Assembly (NCBI GenBank): GCA_937944065.1
Contig: CALDZS010000062.1
Location: forward strand, 1-17,005
Origin: an uncultured Amylibacter sp.
Lineage (GTDB): Bacteria; Pseudomonadota; Alphaproteobacteria; Rhodobacterales; Rhodobacteraceae
Length of the DNA: 17,005 bases
Reading direction: 5' to 3'
Made by a program: the position numbers and the translations under genes. The notes beneath the pieces were generated by a model. That model did not search any database. It saw only the letters and a program-made list of their open reading frames with translations, and was not told the DNA's origin. This document shows, piece after piece, positions 1-6,374 of the stretch (position 1 is its first letter; the number at the start of each line of letters is the position of its first letter).

Positions 1-447
1 CCACTCAATATAAATATGTTTCGTGAGCTTCTGATCAGTGCGACCTACACCAACCCGCTGGCAACCAAGCAGTTGGTAAAGCTGTTGATCCACCGCAAAG
101 AGCAGGCCAAGGAACCTTATCTGAGCATCCTGCACCAACCCTCGCGTTTAACAGGGTCAACCAACGCGTTTTCCGATTGGCTGCCTTCATTGTTGGTTCC
201 ATCAAAAACCGCCCGCAGTACTCGGTTGGGTAGTTATCGCGATCTCAGCCTGCCGATGGGCTTGATTTGGGGTGACAGCGACACAATATCACCGCTTGCT
301 CAGGGACAAGAAATCGCGAATGCGGTGTCGGACAGCCAGCTTTTCGTGATGGACCGCGTTGGGCACATGCCATTTCTCGAAAACCCATTAGAATTTCAAA
401 ATCATCTAACCGCAGCTTTGACAAAAATCCGATCTGGTTTTCAATAG
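1..447 (+). CDS. Alpha/beta-fold hydrolase, C-terminal part (5' end outside window)
   Basis: The reading frame is open from the left edge, so the ATG at 16 is probably internal and the true start lies upstream. What remains looks like the cap and C-terminal half of an alpha/beta hydrolase. The segment 'LIWGDSD' fits the strand carrying the acidic residue of the catalytic triad, and 'VGHMPFLENP' fits the loop carrying the catalytic histidine, followed by the usual final helix. The nucleophile elbow (G-x-S-x-G) would be in the missing part, so the substrate cannot be named. xthA begins 38 bp downstream on the same strand. Esterase, lipase, haloalkane dehalogenase-like or C-C hydrolase activity are all possible. 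The fold call is fairly secure, the specific function is not. Confidence 0.75.
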   Translation, partial: PLNINMFRELLISATYTNPLATKQLVKLLIHRKEQAKEPYLSILHQPSRLTGSTNAFSDWLPSLLVPSKTARSTRLGSYRDLSLPMGLIWGDSDTISPLAQGQEIANAVSDSQLFVMDRVGHMPFLENPLEFQNHLTAALTKIRSGFQ

Positions 448-451
448 GCTC

Positions 452-464
452 ATGTCCTAGACAT
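452..464. repeat. Short inverted repeat before xthA
   Basis: ATGTC and GACAT form a perfect 5-bp inverted repeat around a 3-bp spacer, a few bases after the hydrolase stop codon and directly before an A/T-rich run (ATATAAAAAA). The stem is too short and too AT-rich for a convincing terminator. It could be an operator half-site pair or chance. No protein is proposed for it. Confidence 0.25.
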
Positions 465-485
465 ATAAAAAAGGGAAACGATCAC

Positions 486-1271
486 ATGCCAACAACCATT
501 TGCACTTGGAACATCAACTCCGTCCGATTGCGCGAGCCGATTGTTTTAAAGTTGCTAGAAGAACAGCAACCAGATGTGCTGTGCCTACAAGAATGCAAAG
601 CAATGGTGGACCTGATTCCGACCGAGAATTTTGCAAAGCTTGGCTATTCCCTGATTGCGCGTGGCCAGAAGGCCTATAACGGCGTGGCACTGCTGTCGCG
701 TATCCCGATGGAAGATGCTGGGCATAGGGATTTTGTTGGCAAGAAGGACGCACGCCATGTGGCGGGGCGATTGGAAAACGGTGTGACCATCCACAACTTC
801 TATATACCCGCTGGCGGTGATGTCGCAGACCGAGAGGTGAACGAAAAGTTTGGCCATAAGCTAGATTTCTTGTCGGAAATGCAAGATTGGTTCGCAACCG
901 ATACGCCAGAAAAGTCAATCCTCGTTGGCGATTTGAACATCGCCCCACGCGAAGATGATGTTTGGAGCCATAAACAATTGCTAAAAGTGGTTTCACACAC
1001 ACCAGTAGAAGTCGACGCGTTAGATGCAGTTCAAAAATCAGGTAACTGGGTCGACATCACTCGAAAAGATATTCCTGACGGACAGTTATATTCATGGTGG
1101 TCCTACCGTGCCAAAGATTGGGCTTTATCAAACAAAGGCCGACGTTTGGATCACATTTGGGCAACAGAAGACATTTCAAACACCGCGCATTCCAGTCGCA
1201 TCTACGCCGACGCGCGCGGATGGGAGAAACCGTCAGACCACGCCCCAGTGTTTGCAACTTTTGATTTCTAA
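486..1271 (+). CDS. xthA: Exodeoxyribonuclease III (AP endonuclease)
   Basis: This enzyme cleaves the backbone at abasic sites and has 3'-5' exonuclease and 3'-phosphatase activity in base excision repair; it acts in the cytoplasm. At 261 residues it has normal length for the family. The exonuclease-endonuclease-phosphatase motifs are all visible: N11 in 'WNINSVR', E36 in 'LQECK' (metal ligand), Y106 in 'NFYIPAGGD', D149 and N151 in 'LVGDLNIAP', D222 in 'RRLDHIW', and D251/H252 in 'SDHAPVFATF', matching the catalytic set of E. coli ExoIII in order. A GGGAAA stretch about 8 bases upstream serves as ribosome binding site. It lies 38 bp after the hydrolase gene and 43 bp before the FAD oxidoreductase, all on one strand. 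Nothing appears missing. Confidence 0.95.
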   Translation: MPTTICTWNINSVRLREPIVLKLLEEQQPDVLCLQECKAMVDLIPTENFAKLGYSLIARGQKAYNGVALLSRIPMEDAGHRDFVGKKDARHVAGRLENGVTIHNFYIPAGGDVADREVNEKFGHKLDFLSEMQDWFATDTPEKSILVGDLNIAPREDDVWSHKQLLKVVSHTPVEVDALDAVQKSGNWVDITRKDIPDGQLYSWWSYRAKDWALSNKGRRLDHIWATEDISNTAHSSRIYADARGWEKPSDHAPVFATFDF

Positions 1272-1303
1272 CGCCTTGCTGTTTCACGACCTTAGTAATT
1301 TTT

Positions 1304-1308
1304 AGGAG
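1304..1308 (+). promoter_or_regulatory. Ribosome binding site deciding a TTG start
   Basis: AGGAG lies 6 bases before the TTG at 1315. No in-frame ATG gives a better N-terminus: TTG is followed at once by a twin-arginine motif, which any later start would remove. This makes TTG the best-supported start. Confidence 0.7.
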
Positions 1309-1314
1309 AGTATT

Positions 1315-2808
1315 TTGGATAATTTTACACGCCGCGGTTTGTTATTGTCTGGCAGTGCGCTGATCGGCGCGCTTGCTGTCCGAACTTTTCAATCCAAGCA
1401 TATCGTCATGGATGGCACCACATCACTTGTCACGCCAGCGGGTGAAAACACGCTGAACGACGCCAGTCTTTTATCCGAAACGCCAGTACACAAACACATC
1501 ATCCTAAAACAGGATCCCGGTGCACAGTTAGTAGATCAATTGCGTGCTGAACTTAAGGCAGCAGAGACAGAGGATCGCCCTGTCAACATCGGTGCCGCAC
1601 GCCATTCCATGGGTGGCCAAGCAATTCCACGCGACGGGCATGCAATAACATTCGAAACTGGATTTATGGAACCTGACACAGATGCGCAAACTTACCGTAC
1701 AGGTGCAGGTGTTCGTTGGCATCAAGCGATTACACAACTTGATAAAATCGGGTTTTCCCCAAAGGTTATGCAATCCAATAGCGACTTTGGTATCGCATCA
1801 ACCTTTTGCGTGAATGCCCACGGCTGGCCAGTCCCGCATTCCGCGATGGGTAGCACGGTGAACAGTTTCAAAATGGTAATGGCTGACGGTGAACTAGTCA
1901 CCTGTTCGCGCAACGAGAATCTTGATTTGTTTAACCTGACGATGGGTGGATACGGCCTGACAGGTTTGATAACCGAATTAGACGTGGACATGGTTCCCAA
2001 CCAATTGCTGTCACCCAGCTTTGACGAAATGCCAGCGTCAGAGTTTGGACCAAAATTCGTGGCGGCTTTGCAGGACCCGTCAGTCAGTATGGCTTATGGT
2101 CGGCTAAACGTAGATCGTGCTCGCTTTTTTGAAGACGCGTTGATGATCACTTATCGCCCAGCCGTTCAGGAAGAAGTTACGGAAATTCCACCAGTCGAGG
2201 GATCTGGATTTATCTCCAAATTCGCGGCCAAACTTTTCCGATCTCAGTTGGACAATGAACGGATGAAACGGGCGCGCTGGTGGGTTGAAACCGATTTGGG
2301 TTCTACTGTCGCCGCTGGCAATGCATCGCGCAATAGCCTTATCAATGAACCCGTTGCCACATTGGATGATGGCGATCCTACGCGTACCGATATCTTGCAC
2401 GAGTATTTCGTTGAACCGGAACGTTTCGCGGAATTTGCACTTTTGTGCAAACGCATCATCCCTGCCAGTTACCAAGAGATGTTGAACATTACACTGCGTT
2501 ACGTCGCACCTGACCATGAAAGCGTGTTAACCTATGCCCCCGTTCCACGCATTGCGTGCGTCATGTTATTCAGCCAAGAAATGACCCTCCGCGCAGAAGC
2601 AGATCACGCGCGAATGACGCAAGCCTTGATCGACGCAACGTTGGCAATCGGCGGTACATACTATCTGCCCTATCGTCCCCATGCGCGTGTAGACCAGTTC
2701 GCAACTGCATATCCGCGGGCAGAGGAGTTTGTAGAACGTAAACGTAGGATTGACCCAAAGCTTCGCTTGCGTAACAATCTATGGGACAGCTATCTGTCGA
2801 AACTTTGA
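1315..2808 (+). CDS. Tat-signal FAD-binding oxidoreductase (FAD_binding_4 / sugar-lactone oxidase-like)
   Basis: This 497-residue flavoprotein looks like the vanillyl-alcohol-oxidase/PCMH superfamily that includes gulono- and arabinono-lactone oxidases and alditol oxidase. The N-terminus has a twin-arginine motif (TRRGLLLSG, residues 5-13) and a hydrophobic stretch to about residue 22, suggesting folded export to the periplasm. The FAD domain follows: 'IGAARHSMGG' (H97 sits where some relatives attach FAD covalently), 'YRTGAGVRW', and 'VNAHGWPVPHSAMG' leading to 'MGGYGLTGLI' near residues 209-218. The C-terminus ('RIDPKLRLRNNLW') resembles the conserved end of these oxidases. Translation starts at TTG behind AGGAG. 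The stop overlaps the ribosome binding site of the next gene, so the two are probably cotranslated. The substrate is unknown. FAD fold is high confidence, export moderate, covalent FAD an inference. Confidence 0.85.
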   Translation: MDNFTRRGLLLSGSALIGALAVRTFQSKHIVMDGTTSLVTPAGENTLNDASLLSETPVHKHIILKQDPGAQLVDQLRAELKAAETEDRPVNIGAARHSMGGQAIPRDGHAITFETGFMEPDTDAQTYRTGAGVRWHQAITQLDKIGFSPKVMQSNSDFGIASTFCVNAHGWPVPHSAMGSTVNSFKMVMADGELVTCSRNENLDLFNLTMGGYGLTGLITELDVDMVPNQLLSPSFDEMPASEFGPKFVAALQDPSVSMAYGRLNVDRARFFEDALMITYRPAVQEEVTEIPPVEGSGFISKFAAKLFRSQLDNERMKRARWWVETDLGSTVAAGNASRNSLINEPVATLDDGDPTRTDILHEYFVEPERFAEFALLCKRIIPASYQEMLNITLRYVAPDHESVLTYAPVPRIACVMLFSQEMTLRAEADHARMTQALIDATLAIGGTYYLPYRPHARVDQFATAYPRAEEFVERKRRIDPKLRLRNNLWDSYLSKL

Positions 2809-2817
2809 AGGAATACC

Positions 2818-3219
2818 ATGACACTTTTGCGCAAAATTAGCCTTGGTTATTTCGTAGCGTTGATGATCGCGGCGGCCTTAAATTACATTCCCGGCTTGAC
2901 CGACGACCAAGGCTTGGCTTTTGGCATATTCGCCTTGGATATCTTTGATGATGCGCTACACGCGGCATCGGCGCTATGGGCATTGATTGCAGGTCTAACC
3001 TCGCACCGCGCCTCGAAGATTTTTCTGACTGTTTTCGGCGCACTCTACCTCGGTGACGGGACATTGGGATTGATTACAGGGTCTGGGTATTTGGATTTTG
3101 GCATTTTTAACAACGGTGTGCTCGACCTGCCATTCGGATTTAAAATCATGGCCAACCTTCCACACATCGCACTAGGCGGTATTGCACTTCTTTCGTCGCG
3201 GTTTTTGGACAACCGCTGA
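2818..3219 (+). CDS. Small four-helix membrane protein (DUF4383-like)
   Basis: A 133-residue hydrophobic protein with about four predicted membrane segments, roughly at residues 7-25, 38-60, 67-85 and 105-125. The last segment, with N114, H117 and 'ALGGIALL', resembles the ending of DUF4383-type small membrane proteins, but that link is by eye only. AAGGA overlaps the upstream stop and gives an 8-bp-spaced ribosome binding site. Its own stop overlaps the ATG of the following gene (TGATG), which usually means translational coupling. Context suggests a membrane partner for the exported FAD oxidoreductase, for example an anchor or electron-transfer companion, but no cofactor-binding motif such as paired heme histidines is clear. 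Function is not known. Confidence 0.75.
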   Translation: MTLLRKISLGYFVALMIAAALNYIPGLTDDQGLAFGIFALDIFDDALHAASALWALIAGLTSHRASKIFLTVFGALYLGDGTLGLITGSGYLDFGIFNNGVLDLPFGFKIMANLPHIALGGIALLSSRFLDNR

Positions 3220-4277
3220 TGCTCGCTCGGCTTTATCGATGGTTCAAACGCGGACTTATAATTCTGTTTGTTATCATTCTTATTTTGCTTGCCCCTGCCA
3301 CATATGTGGAATTTGGGTGCCGAGAACCCATGGCTGAACGTGATTACAATGCAATATTGGCGCCCAAACATCATCGCAATCTTGCAGCGAGCTTTCTGAC
3401 CTATCCCGAATGGAACATCGTTCATGCATATGATGATTATGCCGCCGTAATCGAAACTCGGGACCCTCACGAATTTGGTTTTCTGCGGGCAATACGTCAA
3501 TTCTGGTCATCCGCATGCAGCTTGTCAAAAATTGCAGATCAAAACGGTGGTGCGGATCAAGCAACCAAACAGACCATGTATGTTATCGGCGTCAGCTTTA
3601 CCGCAGAACTGTTGGCAAAAGCCGCTTATGAAGAAACCATCGGTCGGGTTTTCGCAACCCTGCGCGGATCTGAGCGATCGAAACTGGACAACCTGTCTGC
3701 CAAAATGGCCCGTACCTATGCAACGTTTTTACAGCAAGTACCGTGGTACAAATATGATTTCCAAACTGACCGCGCGCAACTGCATAGTGAAAGCGAAGGT
3801 TCGGTGCGCGACACTGAACGGCGCTTCGCGTTAGGCACAGAATTCGCCGTAAAAACCGTTTATGCAGGCGTTATAGGAAACGCCGTCAGCGCCACGGGCG
3901 AAGCAGCTTTGACCATCCGCACGGTTATCGACGGCATGACGGAAAGCAAACTAAAATCTATCAAGGACGTGACCATCATTGGTACCACCCCATATGGGAT
4001 CGAAATCGAAACTCCGCGTTACCGCGTTTTCACCAAGATCTTGCAAGAGATCGCTCGCTTTGGCGGCAGCCCCATTGAAATTGCGGGGAATGATCGCATC
4101 ATGCTCTCCGCCATTTCCAGCCAGCAAGAATTCGGCAAAGGCTTTTTTGAGATCGCGCGCCAAGGTCACGGAGATTACCGATATTTGTTCAACGTGCCAA
4201 TGTCCGAACTGTCCCAAACCATCGAGAATATGCGCCACTCTAAAACCATGCGGCTAGAGCATATCTATGACTATTAG
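3219..4277 (+). CDS. Membrane-anchored protein of unknown function, 352 aa
   Basis: I do not recognise a named family. The N-terminus (residues 10-30) is one strongly hydrophobic helix after a basic start, so it is probably a membrane anchor with the rest periplasmic. The region at residues 60-76 contains 'TYPEWNIVHAYDDYA', a Trp/Tyr/Asp-rich stretch that looks like a conserved core, followed by 'FGFLRAIRQFWSSAC' at 86-100. A second mildly hydrophobic stretch lies at about 208-230. The C-terminal third is a mixed region without obvious catalytic motifs. The ATG overlaps the previous stop (TGATG) and the 3' end overlaps the next gene by 11 bases, so it is the middle of a tightly coupled unit with the Tat-type FAD oxidoreductase. 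It may be an accessory or anchoring subunit. That it is a gene is secure, its role is open. Confidence 0.75.
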   Translation: MLARLYRWFKRGLIILFVIILILLAPATYVEFGCREPMAERDYNAILAPKHHRNLAASFLTYPEWNIVHAYDDYAAVIETRDPHEFGFLRAIRQFWSSACSLSKIADQNGGADQATKQTMYVIGVSFTAELLAKAAYEETIGRVFATLRGSERSKLDNLSAKMARTYATFLQQVPWYKYDFQTDRAQLHSESEGSVRDTERRFALGTEFAVKTVYAGVIGNAVSATGEAALTIRTVIDGMTESKLKSIKDVTIIGTTPYGIEIETPRYRVFTKILQEIARFGGSPIEIAGNDRIMLSAISSQQEFGKGFFEIARQGHGDYRYLFNVPMSELSQTIENMRHSKTMRLEHIYDY

Positions 4278-4563
4278 GGAATTGACACTTGGCAGCCTTA
4301 GTGCATTATTATGTTGGTTAGTTATCTCGGTTGGCGTCATGCTGATATCTGATCAAGCACCAGCAGGGCGGGTGATGTTTCCATCAAAATCATTCGTCGC
4401 GTCATTCGATGGCAGCACCAGCATTCTTGCCCATGGTCGAATATCTGTCACGTTGGCAATGGATCGCAAACGCGCCAGCGACCTTTACCGTTCTGGCGCT
4501 TGGCTTGTGTTACCCGCTGGACTAAAAGGATGCTTGCCTTTGCCCGACCAAGTCGAACCTTGA
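4267..4563 (+). CDS. Small membrane protein of unknown function, 98 aa
   Basis: The ATG lies 11 bases inside the preceding gene, in another frame. The product has one clear hydrophobic helix (residues 7-27) and then a polar domain of about 70 residues with no recognised motif. There is no separate strong ribosome binding site, which fits translation by coupling. It is the last of four genes in the FAD oxidoreductase unit; about 50 bp separate it from the thioredoxin-like gene. It could be an anchor or assembly factor for the unit. A chance ORF is possible, but the codon pattern, position and lack of any competing gene in this stretch favour a real gene. Confidence 0.6.
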   Translation: MTIRELTLGSLSALLCWLVISVGVMLISDQAPAGRVMFPSKSFVASFDGSTSILAHGRISVTLAMDRKRASDLYRSGAWLVLPAGLKGCLPLPDQVEP

Positions 4564-4599
4564 TAGACCCAAGGCGACGGGATAGATGGCACCAAGCTT

Positions 4600-4604
4600 A
4601 AGGA
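4600..4604 (+). promoter_or_regulatory. Ribosome binding site deciding the CnoX-like start
   Basis: AAGGA lies 8 bases before the ATG at 4613. The in-frame ATG at 4586, nine codons upstream, has no such site, so 4613 is the better start; the resulting N-terminus (MLEFG) also matches how this family begins in related bacteria as I recall it. Confidence 0.6.
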
Positions 4605-4612
4605 ACGATGAC

Positions 4613-5518
4613 ATGCTGGAATTTGGACAAGATACGGGAACTGACGATCTGGTGAAGGACGCGACCGAGGCAACGTTTATGGCAGATGTCATAGATGCCA
4701 GTCACAAGGCGCCTGTGATCGTGGATTTTTGGGCGCCTTGGTGTGGCCCATGTAAAACGTTGGGTCCCGCGCTAGAGGCAGAAGTGAAGGCCGCTGGTGG
4801 CAAGGTCACCATGGTAAAGGTCGACATAGACCAAAACCAAATGCTAGCCAGCCAGATGCGTGTACAATCCATTCCTGCGGTCTTTGCTTTTGTTGACGGA
4901 CAGCCAGTCGATGGCTTCATGGGCGCGAAGGCCCCGTCCGAGATTAAGGAGTTCGTCGAAAAAACAGCCGCCCTTGGTGGCGATGGACCTGGCGATTTGG
5001 CCGACGCAATAACCGCAGCGCAAGAGATGTTAGATGCAGGCGAACATGTTGATGCCGCCGAGACATTCGCAGCCATTTTAGAACAAGACCCGATGAGCGG
5101 AGCCGCTTTTGTTGGACTGGTGAGATCACAAATAGCCGCAGGCGAAACTGTTGAAGCACAAGAAATGCTAGATAACGCTCCAGCTGATTTGGCCAACGAC
5201 CCTGCCGTATTGGCGTTGAAAGCACAATTAGAGCTGGCCGAAATGGCAGGCGACGCAGGCGAAAGCGCTGAGTTGTTGGCGAAACTTGATACAAATCCGG
5301 ACGACCATCAGGCCCGTTTCGATTTGGCATTGGCACTGCTTTCCAGTGGCGATCCCCAAGCATCTGTGGACAATCTATTGGAACTGTTCCGCCGTGATCG
5401 GAACTGGAATGACGAAGCAGCGAAAATGCAATTGTTCAAAATTTTCGAAAGCCTAGGACCAGAAGACGAGATTGCAATCACCGGCCGCCGCCAATTGTCA
5501 TCAATGATATTTGCCTGA
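4613..5518 (+). CDS. Thioredoxin-TPR protein, CnoX/YbbN-like co-chaperone
   Basis: A 301-residue protein with an N-terminal thioredoxin domain (about residues 15-115) and a C-terminal helical TPR-type region (about 125-300). The active site WCGPC (residues 43-47) has both cysteines and the cis-proline motif 'SIPAVFAF' is present, so this member could be redox-active, unlike E. coli YbbN/CnoX, whose motif is SQHC. Family members hold unfolding proteins, especially under oxidative stress, and pass them to GroEL or DnaK. The helical repeats carry 'ALALLSSGDPQASVDNLLEL', typical of this family. It is followed 26 bp later by the Lon-N-domain gene and then a Trm112-like gene, a row that reads as protein quality control. 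Identity as a thioredoxin-TPR fusion is secure; the chaperone role is inferred from the family. Confidence 0.9.
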   Translation: MLEFGQDTGTDDLVKDATEATFMADVIDASHKAPVIVDFWAPWCGPCKTLGPALEAEVKAAGGKVTMVKVDIDQNQMLASQMRVQSIPAVFAFVDGQPVDGFMGAKAPSEIKEFVEKTAALGGDGPGDLADAITAAQEMLDAGEHVDAAETFAAILEQDPMSGAAFVGLVRSQIAAGETVEAQEMLDNAPADLANDPAVLALKAQLELAEMAGDAGESAELLAKLDTNPDDHQARFDLALALLSSGDPQASVDNLLELFRRDRNWNDEAAKMQLFKIFESLGPEDEIAITGRRQLSSMIFA

Positions 5519-5544
5519 TAGACAAAACGGTTTAAGTTAGCCAA

Positions 5545-6195
5545 ATGATCACTCTACCCAGCCTACCAGAAACTATTCCATTGTTCCCGCTTAAGGGTGC
5601 ATTGCTGTTGCCGCGTGCCAGCTTACCGTTGAACATATTCGAACCTCGCTACATTCAAATGATCGACGACGCCCTAAAGACCGATCATCGTATGATCGGG
5701 ATGATCCAACCGCGCGATGTACCGCATGATATGGGAAACCCGCCGTTGCACCAAATAGGATGCGCTGGAAGATTAACCAGCTTTTCTGAAACCGCCGACG
5801 GGCGTTACATGGTTTCGCTATCAGGTATCAGCCGGTTTCGCCTGATCGCACAAAACGAAGGGTTTACGCCCTATACGCGCGGCGATGTAGACTGGAAAAG
5901 CTTTGAGCGTGATTTAAACGGGGTTGAAAAAGACCGCGAATTTAATCGTCCCGCATTTCTGAAAACTCTAGATCGCTACTTTAAGACCGCGCAGTTGGAC
6001 AGTGATTGGGATAACCTGACGGACGCAGACGAAGAATTGTTAATAAACTCGTTATCCATTCTTTGCCCATTTGCAGACGAGGAACGTCAAGCGCTGTTGG
6101 AGGCTGTTACATTGCAGAATCGCCGCGAAACATTGGTCACTTTGATGGAATTCGCAATGCGCCCGATTGAAGACCGTCTGGGCAAAATCCAATGA
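5545..6195 (+). CDS. Stand-alone Lon N-terminal (LAN/LonN) domain protein
   Basis: This 216-residue protein has the Lon substrate-binding domain only. Its start reads 'IPLFPLKGALLLPRASLPL' followed by 'NIFEPRYIQMIDDAL', 'IGMIQP', 'IGCAGRLTSF' and 'GRYMVSLSGISRFRL', the classic LonN strand pattern. No Walker motifs and no Ser-Lys protease dyad follow, so it is not a protease itself. Such proteins may act as adaptors that recognise unfolded substrates, but the role is not settled. It lies 26 bp after the CnoX-like gene without a strong ribosome binding site, and its last codon and stop overlap the ATG of the Trm112-like gene (ATGA), indicating cotranslation. Confidence 0.9.
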   Translation: MITLPSLPETIPLFPLKGALLLPRASLPLNIFEPRYIQMIDDALKTDHRMIGMIQPRDVPHDMGNPPLHQIGCAGRLTSFSETADGRYMVSLSGISRFRLIAQNEGFTPYTRGDVDWKSFERDLNGVEKDREFNRPAFLKTLDRYFKTAQLDSDWDNLTDADEELLINSLSILCPFADEERQALLEAVTLQNRRETLVTLMEFAMRPIEDRLGKIQ

Positions 6196-6374
6196 ACGAA
6201 ACCAAGACAGATGGCCGTATGTTAGAGGCGTTGGTGTGCCCCATGACAGGCAGCGCTTTGGACTATGATGCGCAAAATCAAGAATTGGTGTCACTTCGGG
6301 GCAAATGTGCATATCCAATTCGCAATGGCGTGCCAGTTTTACTGCCAAGTGAAGCGCGCGTATTAGATGACTAA
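6192..6374 (+). CDS. Trm112-like small protein
   Basis: A 60-residue protein of the Trm112/UPF0434 (YcaR-like) type. The sequence 'LEALVCPMTGSALDYD', 'ELVSL' and 'AYPIRNGVPVLLPSEARVL' follows the family pattern closely. Eukaryotic Trm112 activates methyltransferases; the bacterial role is unclear. Only two cysteines are present (C16 and C39), and the second cysteine of the usual C-P-x-C pair is Thr (CPMT), so the full zinc site of the eukaryotic protein is absent. The start overlaps the LonN stop (ATGA). The stop codon at 6372-6374 is immediately followed by the stop codon of the opposing ubiH-type gene. Confidence 0.85.
   Translation: MNETKTDGRMLEALVCPMTGSALDYDAQNQELVSLRGKCAYPIRNGVPVLLPSEARVLDD

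Noticed and set aside
16..18. ATG at 16 as the start of the alpha/beta hydrolase
   Set aside because: The frame stays open to the left edge and the product from this ATG lacks the nucleophile half of the fold, so the gene is cut by the window border rather than starting here.
514..1002. A 162-codon minus-strand frame inside xthA
   Set aside because: It is antisense to a clear exonuclease III gene, rich in Arg, Ser and His, and has no motif or ribosome binding site.
4586..4612. ATG at 4586 as the start of the thioredoxin-TPR gene
   Set aside because: It has no ribosome binding site, while the ATG at 4613 has AAGGA at 8 bases.
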